In this document: in pieces, positions 23,676-32,700 of the stretch | Layout of the letters: every line of letters begins with the position of its first letter | Numbering within the stretch: position 1 is the first letter of the stretch | Source: Bacteroidales bacterium UBA5382 | GTDB lineage: Bacteria; Bacteroidota; Bacteroidia; Bacteroidales; Dysgonomonadaceae | Direction: 5' to 3' | Length of the DNA stretch: 35,593 nt | NCBI GenBank assembly: GCA_002409745.1 | Contig: DHOU01000024.1 | Location: forward strand, 1 to 35,593 | Program-made: the position numbers and the translations under genes | The notes under the pieces: model-generated | The model's database searches: none | What the model saw: the letters and a program-made list of their open reading frames with translations, nothing else | Told to the model about the DNA's origin: nothing

Positions 23676-25553
23676 TTATTTGAAATTCATTAGCCTTAAA
23701 CTGAGTAAGACGACTACCAGCATCACGCCGACGTCGGCCGCAATGGCCAATACCAGATTACTGTATCCCATGAAGGCCAGAAGAATGAAGAATATCTTCA
23801 CGGCTATGGCCGCAACGGTGTTTCGCTTAATCGTCGAGACCGTTTTTCTGCCTAAGCGGATAAGATAGGGTAGCAGCGACAGGTTGTCGTTCATCAGCGC
23901 CACGTCTGCCACTTCTACGGCCGTATCGCTTCCGGCGGCGCCCATCGCTATGCCGACATTCGATGCGGCTAAAGCCGGGGCATCGTTCACCCCGTCGCCT
24001 ACCATGGCCGTCGGTCCGTATTCCTTTTGCAGGCGGGCGATGGTTTGCGATTTGTCTTCCGGCAACAGTCCCGCATATACCGTATCGATGCCCGCCTGCC
24101 GGGCCACATACTGCGCCGCCTCACGGTTGTCGCCGGTCATCATGACCGGCTGCACGCCCAGGTCTTTCAGTTGGGCGATGGCGCGGGCGCTATCGGGTTT
24201 CATTTCGTCGGACAGGGCAATCACTCCTCTTATCTCATCTCCGCAACTCACTACGACGCAAGTCTTCCCTTCGCGGTTAAAACGTTCTGTCTCTTCTTTC
24301 ACGGAGTGCGGCACGGCTTGATGTTGCTCGATAAAATCGGGTTTGCCTATCAATACGGCATTTTCCCGGCATGAGCGGCATACCGACCGCGCGCCGTTAC
24401 CGACGATGCTTTCGAATTTCTCCGCTTTGTGCGGCTCGAATCCTTGCGCACGCGAATAATCGACAATCGCTTGCGCCAAGGGATGCTCCGAAAATATTTC
24501 GGTTCCTGCCGCGCAAGCCAGCAATTCTTCCAAATCCGTATGGTTTTGCACAACGTCCGAGACTACCGGCTTGCCGTAGGTCAGCGTCCGGGTCTTATCC
24601 AAGCCGACGGCCTTGATACCGGCTAATGCTTCGAGATACTTGCCGCCTTTTACCAATGCTCCGCGCAGGGAAGCATTCCCCATGGCGGCATAAATGGCTA
24701 CGGGAGTGGAGATGACGAGCGCGCAGGGGCAGGAGATGACGAGTAGCGAGATCGCCTGGCTCAACCAGTGATGGAGGTCGCGCCCCATCACAAAAACGGG
24801 TACGGTAAATAACAGCAATGCGAGCAGAACCATCATCGGCGTATAGATCGCGGCAAACTTTTGAATGAACTTCTGCGATTCCGACCGATTGTTTTGCGCC
24901 TCATAAGTCGCGGCGACAATCCGCGCAAAGGTGGTGTTTTTCGCCGAACGGGTCGTGATGATCTCTATAAAGCCGTTTTTGTTGAGTGTGCCGGCAAATA
25001 CCGTGTCTCCTTTCGACTTATCCTTCGGCACAAACTCTCCCGTGATAGGCGACTCATCGACAGCGGTATCGCCCGAAGCAATCGTTCCGTCCAACGGGAT
25101 CTGATCGTGTGGCTTGACCTGTATTACCGTCCCTACGGCAATCTGTTCGACAGGAATAACGCCGACATCCTTCACCATCGCGGTCTTTGGCGCGCTGTTC
25201 ACCAGGTTTTCCAGCGCCGAAAGACTGTTGTCGACACCGATATCTTCGAGTTTTTCGCCGAGCACATATAATATAATGACGACCGCCGCTTCAGGATATT
25301 CACCCAGATAATACGCGCCGGTAGCGGCGAGCAACATTAATACGCTGATGCTGCTGAAGTTGAGGCGGAGCAGGTTTTTTATCCCGTCTAAAATGATTTC
25401 ATAGCCGAAACCCAATATCAATGCCGCATATACAAACGGGGCATAGGGCATCGGAATATCGATTCCCGTAAGTGACAAGACTTCCAATGTGACCGACAAC
25501 ACGACGGCCGACAGCAGAAACACAAATTTCTTATCTTGTAAAGGTAATGTCAT
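23676..25553 (-). CDS. P1B-type heavy-metal ATPase (Zn/Cd/Pb type) with a substituted phosphorylation motif
   Basis: This 625-residue P1B ATPase, predicted to pump divalent metal out across the inner membrane, lacks an N-terminal metal-binding domain. It has the CPC motif (Cys275-Cys277), the actuator loop SPITGEFVP, the HP motif in SEHPLA, TGDN and the hinge GDGVNDAPALA. Lysine in AVKIFF and aspartate in AADVG of the last membrane helices fit the Zn/Cd/Pb subgroup. The catalytic motif reads DKTRTLT (Asp319) instead of the near-invariant DKTGTLT: residue 322 is CGG (Arg) rather than a glycine codon. This could disable the pump or be a sequence error. A CRSC pair in the nucleotide domain is also unusual. 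The Fur-family gene nearby may regulate it. Confidence 0.92.
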   Translation of the reverse strand: MTLPLQDKKFVFLLSAVVLSVTLEVLSLTGIDIPMPYAPFVYAALILGFGYEIILDGIKNLLRLNFSSISVLMLLAATGAYYLGEYPEAAVVIILYVLGEKLEDIGVDNSLSALENLVNSAPKTAMVKDVGVIPVEQIAVGTVIQVKPHDQIPLDGTIASGDTAVDESPITGEFVPKDKSKGDTVFAGTLNKNGFIEIITTRSAKNTTFARIVAATYEAQNNRSESQKFIQKFAAIYTPMMVLLALLLFTVPVFVMGRDLHHWLSQAISLLVISCPCALVISTPVAIYAAMGNASLRGALVKGGKYLEALAGIKAVGLDKTRTLTYGKPVVSDVVQNHTDLEELLACAAGTEIFSEHPLAQAIVDYSRAQGFEPHKAEKFESIVGNGARSVCRSCRENAVLIGKPDFIEQHQAVPHSVKEETERFNREGKTCVVVSCGDEIRGVIALSDEMKPDSARAIAQLKDLGVQPVMMTGDNREAAQYVARQAGIDTVYAGLLPEDKSQTIARLQKEYGPTAMVGDGVNDAPALAASNVGIAMGAAGSDTAVEVADVALMNDNLSLLPYLIRLGRKTVSTIKRNTVAAIAVKIFFILLAFMGYSNLVLAIAADVGVMLVVVLLSLRLMNFK

Positions 25554-25581
25554 AATTTTATCGTTTTATTTGTTTTTGATG

Positions 25582-25615
25582 CAAATGTATGCGATGAAAA
25601 ACGCAATCGGATTGC
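25582..25615 (-). promoter_or_regulatory. Promoter and palindromic operator candidate upstream of the metal ATPase
   Basis: On the minus strand TACATTTG (plus 25582-25589) fits the -7 consensus, 28 bases before the ATPase start. Fourteen bases further upstream lies a perfect 13-bp palindrome, GCAATC-G-GATTGC on the plus strand (25603-25615), where the -33 region should be. Such a 6-1-6 palindrome suits a dimeric metal regulator, for example the Fur-family protein at 22127, but its link to that protein is inference. Confidence 0.5.
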
Positions 25616-25654
25616 AAAGTGGGGCCTCATTTTGATGAATGTGAGAACGGGAAA

Positions 25655-26299
25655 TTACGGATGTAATTCGTAAAAATCTTCCGTAAGGTAAAAGACCGTA
25701 TCGACGAAAAAGAGGATTTTATTGTGAGATAAAACGTTTTCATCGTGCAAATCTTCAAAAATAATTCCAAGTGCAGGATTGTAATAATCGTGGTTGCGGG
25801 TATTGCGGAAACCGTTAAACTCCAGGAACTGATTCACCACGTTTAAGTCCGTCGGTTCATCGGCAGGAATGAAATCCTGCCTGACAACGGCATATAGTTT
25901 ACCGCCTATTATTTTAAATCCGATCAATTCGTATCCGGTTATTGGAAATAAATAATTATGAATTAAAAGATTATTGAAATAATCGAGCCATGTTTCATAG
26001 AAAATGGCATCGTTGGTTTTCATAACCTGAAAATCGTTGAAACGATAGACCTTTTGTTCTGCTCCTTCCGTTATAAAGTAGTCGTCGTAAACAGTGTCCG
26101 TAACCCACAGGTGTTGAGTGGTGCAGAAGGTCAGTAAATGCTTTTCTTCTTCTTTTTTGACTGGCTTTTGCTTCTTACTTCCGCCGCTGATTTCCGCATT
26201 TCCTCTAAGGAAACGCTGTACGGTTTTGATCTTATCTGTTTCGCCAACCGGGTCATTTCCGAGAATGATATTTTGTAGTTCATCTTTTATTCCTTTCAT
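25655..26299 (-). CDS. Small PolyVal-type protein kinase-like protein
   Basis: This 214-residue protein shows a compact kinase fold similar to the kinase domain first described in phage and plasmid polyvalent proteins. Likely functional points are Lys94 (QVMKT, nucleotide-binding lysine), the catalytic loop DLHDENVL with Asp183 and Asn188, and Asp200 in FVDT as the metal-binding residue. The middle part (FYETWLDYFNNLLIHNYLF, then YELIGFK) matches that family's style. The first 50 residues are polar with a Lys-rich stretch (KKQKPVKKEEEK). Start ATG 26299 is chosen over the TTG at 26332, which lies in the repeat next to ppk. The substrate is unknown. Its gene follows ppk by 46 bases on the same strand, so the two may be cotranscribed. 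Confidence 0.6.
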   Translation of the reverse strand: MKGIKDELQNIILGNDPVGETDKIKTVQRFLRGNAEISGGSKKQKPVKKEEEKHLLTFCTTQHLWVTDTVYDDYFITEGAEQKVYRFNDFQVMKTNDAIFYETWLDYFNNLLIHNYLFPITGYELIGFKIIGGKLYAVVRQDFIPADEPTDLNVVNQFLEFNGFRNTRNHDYYNPALGIIFEDLHDENVLSHNKILFFVDTVFYLTEDFYELHP

Positions 26300-26323
26300 T
26301 AATCTGTTGATAACGGGTTCCAA

Positions 26324-26343
26324 CCGCTCCAAGCGACGCCCCC
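26324..26343 (-). repeat. GC-rich dispersed motif just after the ppk stop codon
   Basis: On the minus strand this reads GGGGGCGTCGCTTGGAGCGG, identical at 18 of 20 bases to 16798-16817, and in the same orientation relative to the gene before it. It begins three bases after the ppk stop codon. Confidence 0.6.
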
Positions 26344-26345
26344 GC

Positions 26346-28421
26346 TTAGATGCTGGTCGCTTTCTTTAAATATTCGTAGATCGATTGCTGAGCGCGTACG
26401 GGCGGCTTATCGTTATGTTTAAACACGTTTTCCTGCTTCTCGTTGACCCATACCGCGCTTTGATTGTCGGCCAGTTGGATTTTCAGGATGTCGATGATCT
26501 GCTGTTTCAGCGGGATGGAAAGAATGGGGAACGCCGCTTCGATGCGCCGGTGCAGGTTGCGTTCCATCCAGTCGGCCGAAGCCAGATACACATCTTCCTC
26601 GCCTTCATTGAAGAAATACCACACGCGGCTGTGCTCGAGATAAGCGTCCACAATGCGGGTAATCGTGATGTTTTTGCTATACGGTTGATTGGGGACGAGG
26701 CAGCAGATGCCGCGGATGATCAAGTCGATCTTCACGCCCGCCTCGCTTGCGCGGTACAATGCGTCGATCATGTCGCGATCCTCCAGGCTGTTCATCTTCA
26801 GGATAATGTATCCTAATCCTCCGCTTTTGGCATGCTCGATTTCCCGCTCGATCATTTTATGAATATCGGGAACCATATTGAATTGCGCCACCAGCAAATG
26901 CTTAAACGGATGAACATAGGGTTTGCCTTCGAGTACCCTGAAAATTTCATCGATATCTCTGATAAATGCCTTGTTGGAGGTCAGTAATCCTTCGTCGGAA
27001 TAAATGCGCGCCGTTTTTTCGTTGAAATTGCCCGTACCCAGATAAGCATAACCCTTCAGCGGTTCATCGGCATCGTTGCTGCGTTTGCGCACATATGCCA
27101 ATTTGGCATGGACCTTCAATCCCGGCAAGCTGTAAATGATTTTGATGCCGGCTTGCTGCATCAGTTCCGACGAGAAGTAATTGTTTTCCTCGTCGAAACG
27201 CGCTTTGAGTTCGACGAAGACCGTTACTTTCTTGCCGTTTTTGGCCGCGCTGATCAGGCTGTTGATGACCGCCGAATTTTCCGCGACGCGATATTGCGTG
27301 ACTTTTATTTCCAATACTTTCGGGTCAAAAGCCGCTTGCATCAGGAAGCGCAGCAAATAGTCGAACGATTGATACGGGAAGTTCAACAACACATCCTGTT
27401 TTCTCAGCACCCGCAGTACCGACGTGTCGGTTTCCAGTTCCGGTACGCGAAGTGGCGCCGGAAGTGTTTGCTTAAGGCTGTTGCCTACGGGATTGGGCAG
27501 TTGCGCCAAATCGGAAAGATTGAGATATCGTCCCGAAGGCAGCAGTTCTTCCTGTTCGATTTCGTATGCCTCACATAAGTAGTCGAGGAAATAGTCCGGC
27601 ATATCCCGATCGTATTGAAAGCGTGTGACGGCTCCGATCTTACGCTTGCGCACTTTCCGGAGTATCCTTTCCGCGATGTCTTTCTGATCTTCGTTTTCGA
27701 GAGAGAAGTCGGCGTCGCGCGAAATCTTGATGCTGTAGCAATCCATGATGTCGTATCCCGGAAACACATTCTTCAGATTCGCTTTGATGACATCATCGAT
27801 AAACATTATGTAGTAATTACCGCCCAACGTCGGTAATTCGATGAAACGGGGAACCCTCGTATAAGGGATTTTCATAATGGCATACGTCAAGTGCGGCTTG
27901 TCGCCGGCCGTCTTCTTCTTTTTCTTTTTTTGCAAGCTGATGACCTGGTAGATGCGTCCGTCTTGTATGAAGGAATGGATGTCGTCAATCTGGATGATCA
28001 TCGGCTGCAAGTAAGGGAAGACTTCTTCGTTGAAATACTTTTCGACGAATGCCTGATGGAAAGGCTCCACTTCATGCGTTTGATAAAGAATGATATGGTT
28101 TTTGCGGAGTTCGGGCAAAATCATATCGTTAAAGATGTGGTAATATTCTTTTTCCTGAACCGTCACTTCGTTATTTATCTGCACCAGCGTATTTAGCGCC
28201 TCCTCAACGGGTTCGTCACGCCGGATGCTCTTTAGCAGCGAACTGTGATATCCCGAAACGCGCACCTTATAAAACTCCTCCAGGTTGGAAGAGTAAATAG
28301 ACAGGAACTTGATACGCTCATAAACCGGCAGCCGTTCGTCCCGGGCTTCGAGTAAAACGCGGTAGTTGAACGAAAGCCAACTGATATCCCTCTTAAAGTA
28401 TGTATATGGCTTATCTCCCAT
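26346..28421 (-). CDS. ppk1: Polyphosphate kinase 1
   Basis: The enzyme reversibly moves the terminal phosphate of ATP onto inorganic polyphosphate. At 691 residues it has the normal family length (E. coli about 688) and order: N-terminal four-helix domain (FKRDISWLSFNYRVL), head domain, and two phospholipase-D-like C-terminal domains. The phosphorylated histidine is His438 in LKVHAKLAYV. The second conserved histidine is His597 in LEHSRVWYF. GYAYLGTGNFNEKTAR and DWMERNLHRR are further family signatures. A basic KKKKKK run at about residues 167-172 falls in the head domain. The PolyVal-type kinase gene follows on the same strand. Confidence 0.97.
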   Translation of the reverse strand: MGDKPYTYFKRDISWLSFNYRVLLEARDERLPVYERIKFLSIYSSNLEEFYKVRVSGYHSSLLKSIRRDEPVEEALNTLVQINNEVTVQEKEYYHIFNDMILPELRKNHIILYQTHEVEPFHQAFVEKYFNEEVFPYLQPMIIQIDDIHSFIQDGRIYQVISLQKKKKKKTAGDKPHLTYAIMKIPYTRVPRFIELPTLGGNYYIMFIDDVIKANLKNVFPGYDIMDCYSIKISRDADFSLENEDQKDIAERILRKVRKRKIGAVTRFQYDRDMPDYFLDYLCEAYEIEQEELLPSGRYLNLSDLAQLPNPVGNSLKQTLPAPLRVPELETDTSVLRVLRKQDVLLNFPYQSFDYLLRFLMQAAFDPKVLEIKVTQYRVAENSAVINSLISAAKNGKKVTVFVELKARFDEENNYFSSELMQQAGIKIIYSLPGLKVHAKLAYVRKRSNDADEPLKGYAYLGTGNFNEKTARIYSDEGLLTSNKAFIRDIDEIFRVLEGKPYVHPFKHLLVAQFNMVPDIHKMIEREIEHAKSGGLGYIILKMNSLEDRDMIDALYRASEAGVKIDLIIRGICCLVPNQPYSKNITITRIVDAYLEHSRVWYFFNEGEEDVYLASADWMERNLHRRIEAAFPILSIPLKQQIIDILKIQLADNQSAVWVNEKQENVFKHNDKPPVRAQQSIYEYLKKATSI

Positions 28422-28468
28422 TATTTGATTCGTTTTTATTGTTTTTTCGAATTGAACGGTAAAAATAC

Positions 28469-28476
28469 TAACTTTG
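28469..28476 (+). promoter_or_regulatory. Promoter -7 element of the phosphodiesterase gene
   Basis: TAACTTTG fits TAnnTTTG and lies 19 bases before the ATG at 28496. A T-rich stretch at 28442-28449 is at about the -33 distance but is not a clean TTTG. Confidence 0.6.
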
Positions 28477-28495
28477 CCGCAATAAAAAAATAAAG

Positions 28496-28993
28496 ATGAA
28501 GAAAATAGGACTTCTTTCGGATACCCATAACTATTGGGATGAAAAATATGAAACGTATTTCTCGTCCTGTGATGAGATATGGCATGCGGGCGATATCGGT
28601 TCGTTGGCTTTAGCAGCTCGTTTTGAAAACCTGAAACCCTTTCGTGCGGTGTATGGAAATATCGACGATCAGGCTGTGCGGAGCGCCTTTGCCAAAACCC
28701 TTCGTTTTACCGTCGAGAATGTCGAAGTCTTAATGACCCATATCGGCGGATATCCCGGACGCTATGATCCGTTGATTCGTGCCGAATTGTACGCGCATCC
28801 GCCGAAACTATTTATCTGCGGACATTCTTATATTCTGAAAGTAATGTACGATAAAAAGCTCGAATGCCTGCATATCAATCCCGGTGCGGCAGGTAATTAC
28901 GGCTTTCATAAAGTGCGGACGCTGATACGTTTTGTGTTGGACGAAGGGAATATCCGCGACCTCGAAGTGATTGAGATAGGAAAGCACGGTTAA
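28496..28993 (+). CDS. YfcE/MJ0936-type metallophosphodiesterase
   Basis: This 165-residue calcineurin-like phosphoesterase has the two-metal site motifs in order: DTH (SDTHNYW), GD in HAGDIG, GNID, THIGG and GHSY. The family cleaves phosphodiester bonds in vitro; the cellular substrate is unknown. It is divergent from ppk (74 bases between starts) and convergent with the LysE-type gene. The two stop codons overlap in TTAA at 28990-28993, so neither has room for its own terminator. Confidence 0.92.
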   Translation: MKKIGLLSDTHNYWDEKYETYFSSCDEIWHAGDIGSLALAARFENLKPFRAVYGNIDDQAVRSAFAKTLRFTVENVEVLMTHIGGYPGRYDPLIRAELYAHPPKLFICGHSYILKVMYDKKLECLHINPGAAGNYGFHKVRTLIRFVLDEGNIRDLEVIEIGKHG

Positions 28994-29625
28994 AACTGTT
29001 TTGAAAAAAGAGTCATGACGATTCCTCCGATGCCGATTACGATCAGGATGGAACCGACGACGCGGTTAAGCAGCACAAGTCCTCTGCGGTTAAAGTGTTT
29101 TCTGAAGCGGGATAGAAAGGCGGTAAAAAAATACCACCACGAAAAATTTCCGAATGTTATGGACAATATCGCGGCGGTCAGATAAGCGGGGCCGTCGGCG
29201 ATAGGGTTGAAGGCGAAACGGCTGTATAGGGTGATGATGACAAAGATAATTGCCGCATTCGAAAGCGTAAGGAAGAACGAAGAGATAAAGTCTTTCACAT
29301 AACGGGTCTTTTGCGGTAAAATATCGGGCCGCCATCCTTTTAAGGGATTGGTGCGGAAAACGATGTAACCGAAGATGACTAAAACAGCGCCGCCCACGCT
29401 CTGGAAAATCAGCTCATTTTTTTCCAGCAAATCGGAAACCAAGCTTAAACCCATTAATGTGACAAACGCATAGATAAGGTCGGAGAGCAGTGCCCCCAAT
29501 CCGGTTACCAATCCGTGGCGATATCCCCGGCTGAGGGTCCGCTGCACAACGAGCATATTGATTGGTCCCATCGGCGACGCTATTAAAAATCCGATAATAA
29601 ATCCTTTAATAATCGTCTCGACCAT
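28990..29625 (-). CDS. LysE/RhtB-family amino-acid exporter
   Basis: This 211-residue inner-membrane protein has about six hydrophobic segments. It begins with the family opening IIGFLIASPMGPINMLVVQR, a variant of the conserved PGP-type loop, followed by LVTGLGALLSDLIYAF. LysE-family proteins export amino acids or related small molecules by proton exchange; the substrate here is unknown. The stop codon overlaps that of the converging phosphodiesterase gene by four bases. Confidence 0.88.
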   Translation of the reverse strand: MVETIIKGFIIGFLIASPMGPINMLVVQRTLSRGYRHGLVTGLGALLSDLIYAFVTLMGLSLVSDLLEKNELIFQSVGGAVLVIFGYIVFRTNPLKGWRPDILPQKTRYVKDFISSFFLTLSNAAIIFVIITLYSRFAFNPIADGPAYLTAAILSITFGNFSWWYFFTAFLSRFRKHFNRRGLVLLNRVVGSILIVIGIGGIVMTLFSKQF

Positions 29626-29727
29626 ATTTTTTGTTCTCTTTGGAGCATTTCATTCGGTGCAAAGATAACATTCATTCTCATAACCCACAAAAAGAGATAT
29701 TCATTCTACTTTTCCATTGCTTTTCAT

Positions 29728-29735
29728 TAACTTTG
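29728..29735 (+). promoter_or_regulatory. Promoter -7 element of purL
   Basis: TAACTTTG fits TAnnTTTG, 29 bases before the ATG at 29765. It lies inside the longer possible reading frame that opens at 29717, which supports ATG 29765 as the real start. Confidence 0.6.
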
Positions 29736-29764
29736 CGGTTTTAAGAAGATTGAATAAAACAAAT

Positions 29765-32700
29765 ATGATCGCTTTTTTTAAAACCCCATCACGAAGTATT
29801 GTCGCAGTAGAGGCCGAACCGGCTTTATCGCAGGAAACCGTAGCGAAACTTATCTGGCTTTTCGGTGAAGCCGAACCGCTCGATTCGACTCAGATCGACG
29901 AACGTTTTATCGGCCCGAGGCGGGAAATGATTACGCCATGGAGTACTTGTGCCGTAGAAATAACCCAGAATATGGGCATTTCCGGTATCACGCGCATCGA
30001 AGAGTATTTCCCGGCGCAACACGACACGACTTACGACCCGATGTTGCAACGGTTGTATGACCGGCTCGACCAAACCATCTTCTCGATCGATAAGAAGCCC
30101 GAACCGATTATTTATATTGATGATATTGCCGCCTATAATGAACAGGAGGGATTGGCATTAAGTCCCGAGGAAGTCGATTACCTCAACGGGGTAAGCGCGA
30201 AGATGAACCGTAAGCTGACCGATAGCGAAGTGTTCGGCTTTTCGCAGGTCAATTCGGAACATTGCCGCCATAAAATCTTCAATGGTAAGTTTGTGATCGA
30301 TGGGGAAGAGATGGAGAGTTCGCTTTTTCAATTAATTAAAAAAACGGCCAAAGTCAATCCCAATGGGTTGGTTTCCGCCTATAAAGATAATGTGGCATTT
30401 ACGAAGGGTCCGGTGATCGAGCAGTTTGCTCCCGCAAGCGGCGATAAGCCCGACTATTTCTATAAAAAGGACATCGAAAGTGTTTTGTCCATCAAAGCGG
30501 AAACTCATAACTTCCCGACGACCGTGGAGCCTTTTAACGGTGCTTCGACGGGTACCGGAGGCGAAATACGCGACCGCCTGGCCGGCGGAAAGGGTTCGAT
30601 ACCCGTGGCCGGTACGGCGGTATACATGACTTCTTACCCGCGCCTCGAAGAGGGCCGGGCATGGGAGCAACGCATCGATCCGCGTCCATGGTTGTATCAA
30701 ACGCCTGAGCAAATATTGATTAAGGCTTCCAACGGCGCTTCCGATTTCGGCAATAAATTCGGGCAACCGCTTATCTGCGGCTCTTTGTTGACGTTCGAGC
30801 ATGAAGAAAACGACAAGAAGTACGGGTACGACAAAGTGATCATGCTCGCAGGCGGTATCGGTTACGCCAACCGCCGCGACGCCTTGAAGACCGATCCGAA
30901 AACCGGCGAAAGGGTCGTGGTGCTCGGCGGCGATAATTACCGTATCGGCATGGGCGGCGGCGCCGTCTCTTCGGTAAACACGGGCGAGTATTCGTCGGGC
31001 ATCGAACTGAATGCCGTGCAGCGCGCCAATCCCGAAATGCAAAAGCGGGTGTCGAATGTGATCCGTTCGCTGGCAGAATCGGAAGAGAATCCGATTGTGT
31101 CGATTCATGACCACGGTGCCGGAGGGCATTTGAACTGTCTGTCGGAATTGGTGGAGCAGACCGGCGGTGTTATCGAAATGGAAAAACTGCCGGTGGGCGA
31201 CAAAACGCTTTCGGCAAAGGAAATCATCGGCAATGAAAGTCAGGAACGCTTGGGACTGCTCGTGGAACAGAAAGATATGGAGCGCATGGAGCGTATTGCC
31301 GCCCGTGAGCGCGCTCCGATATACGACGTGGGCGAGACGACCGGCGACCAACGGTTTACCTTCCGTGAGGCGGACGGCGTTTGTCCCATCGATATGGAAC
31401 TCGATGATTTCTTCGGCAAGCCTCCGGTGACCGTGATGGAAGATATCACGACCGATGATCATTATTCCGATCCCTATTACGGGCACGAAAGCCTCGGCGA
31501 CTATATCGAAAATGTATTGAAACTCGAGGCTGTGGCCTGCAAGGATTGGCTGACGAATAAAGTCGATCGTTCGGTTACCGGAAAGATCGCCCGCCAACAA
31601 TGCCAGGGCGAAATCCAACTTCCGCTGAGCGATTTGGGGGCTATCGCCCTCGACTTTAAAGGCTATTCAGGTGTGGCGACTTCCATCGGGCATGCGTCGC
31701 AAGTGGCGATGATCGATCCGGCTGCCGGGTCGGTTATGGCGGTGGCCGAAGCATTGACCAATATTGTGTTTGCTCCGTTGACCGACGGGTTGCAAAGTAT
31801 CTCGCTTAGCGCGAACTGGATGTGGCCGTGCCGCAATCCGGGCGAGGATGCGCGCTTATACAAAGCGGTAGAAGCCTGTTCCGATTTTGCATGCGACTTA
31901 GGCCTCAATATTCCTACGGGAAAGGATTCGTTGTCGATGACGCAAAAATATGGGGGAGAGAAGGTGCTTTCTCCCGGAACCGTTATCATTTCGGCGGCGG
32001 GAGAGGTGAAAAACATCCGTAAGATTGTTTCTCCCGTGCTGGCTTATATCAAAGGAACGTATCTGTATTACATCGATTTCTCTTTCGATACCTTCCGGCT
32101 GGGGGGCTCTGCTTTTGCACAGACCTTGGGCAACGTGGGGGAAGAGGCCCCGACCGTTACCGATACGGAATATTTCAAAAATGCGTTTGAAGCCGTACAG
32201 GAACTGGTGGATAGGGGATTGATTCTCGCCGGACATGATATCTCTGCCGGAGGAATGATCACCGCCATGCTCGAAATGTGCTTCGCCAATCCCGAAGGAG
32301 GGTTGGAGGCACGTCTCGATAAAATACGCCATGCCGATCTGATTAAAATACTTTTCTCGGAAAATCCCGGGGTGCTTATTCAGGTAAAACATCATCGTTT
32401 GGTGGAGAAAATACTGGACGACCACGGCGTCGGCTTTGCCATCGTGGCTCGTCCGGTTCAGGAACGGACATTGATCATCGAAAAAGGCGACTTCCGTCAG
32501 GAATTCGATATCGATCGCCTTCGCGATGTGTGGTATCGGACCTCCTATCTGCTCGATCGCCGACAAAGCGGGGAAGAGTGCGCCAAAGAACGGTTTGAGC
32601 AATATAAGCATCAGCCGTTGCAGTTCCGTTTTGCACCGTCCTTTACCGGCAAGTTCGCCGATTTGGGCATCGATCCGGCCCGCAAAGAAGCGTCGGGCAT

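Noticed and set aside
30332..31618. Long minus-strand frame of 428 codons
   Set aside because: It lies entirely inside purL, whose protein has all family motifs; the opposite frame is a shadow produced by codon usage.
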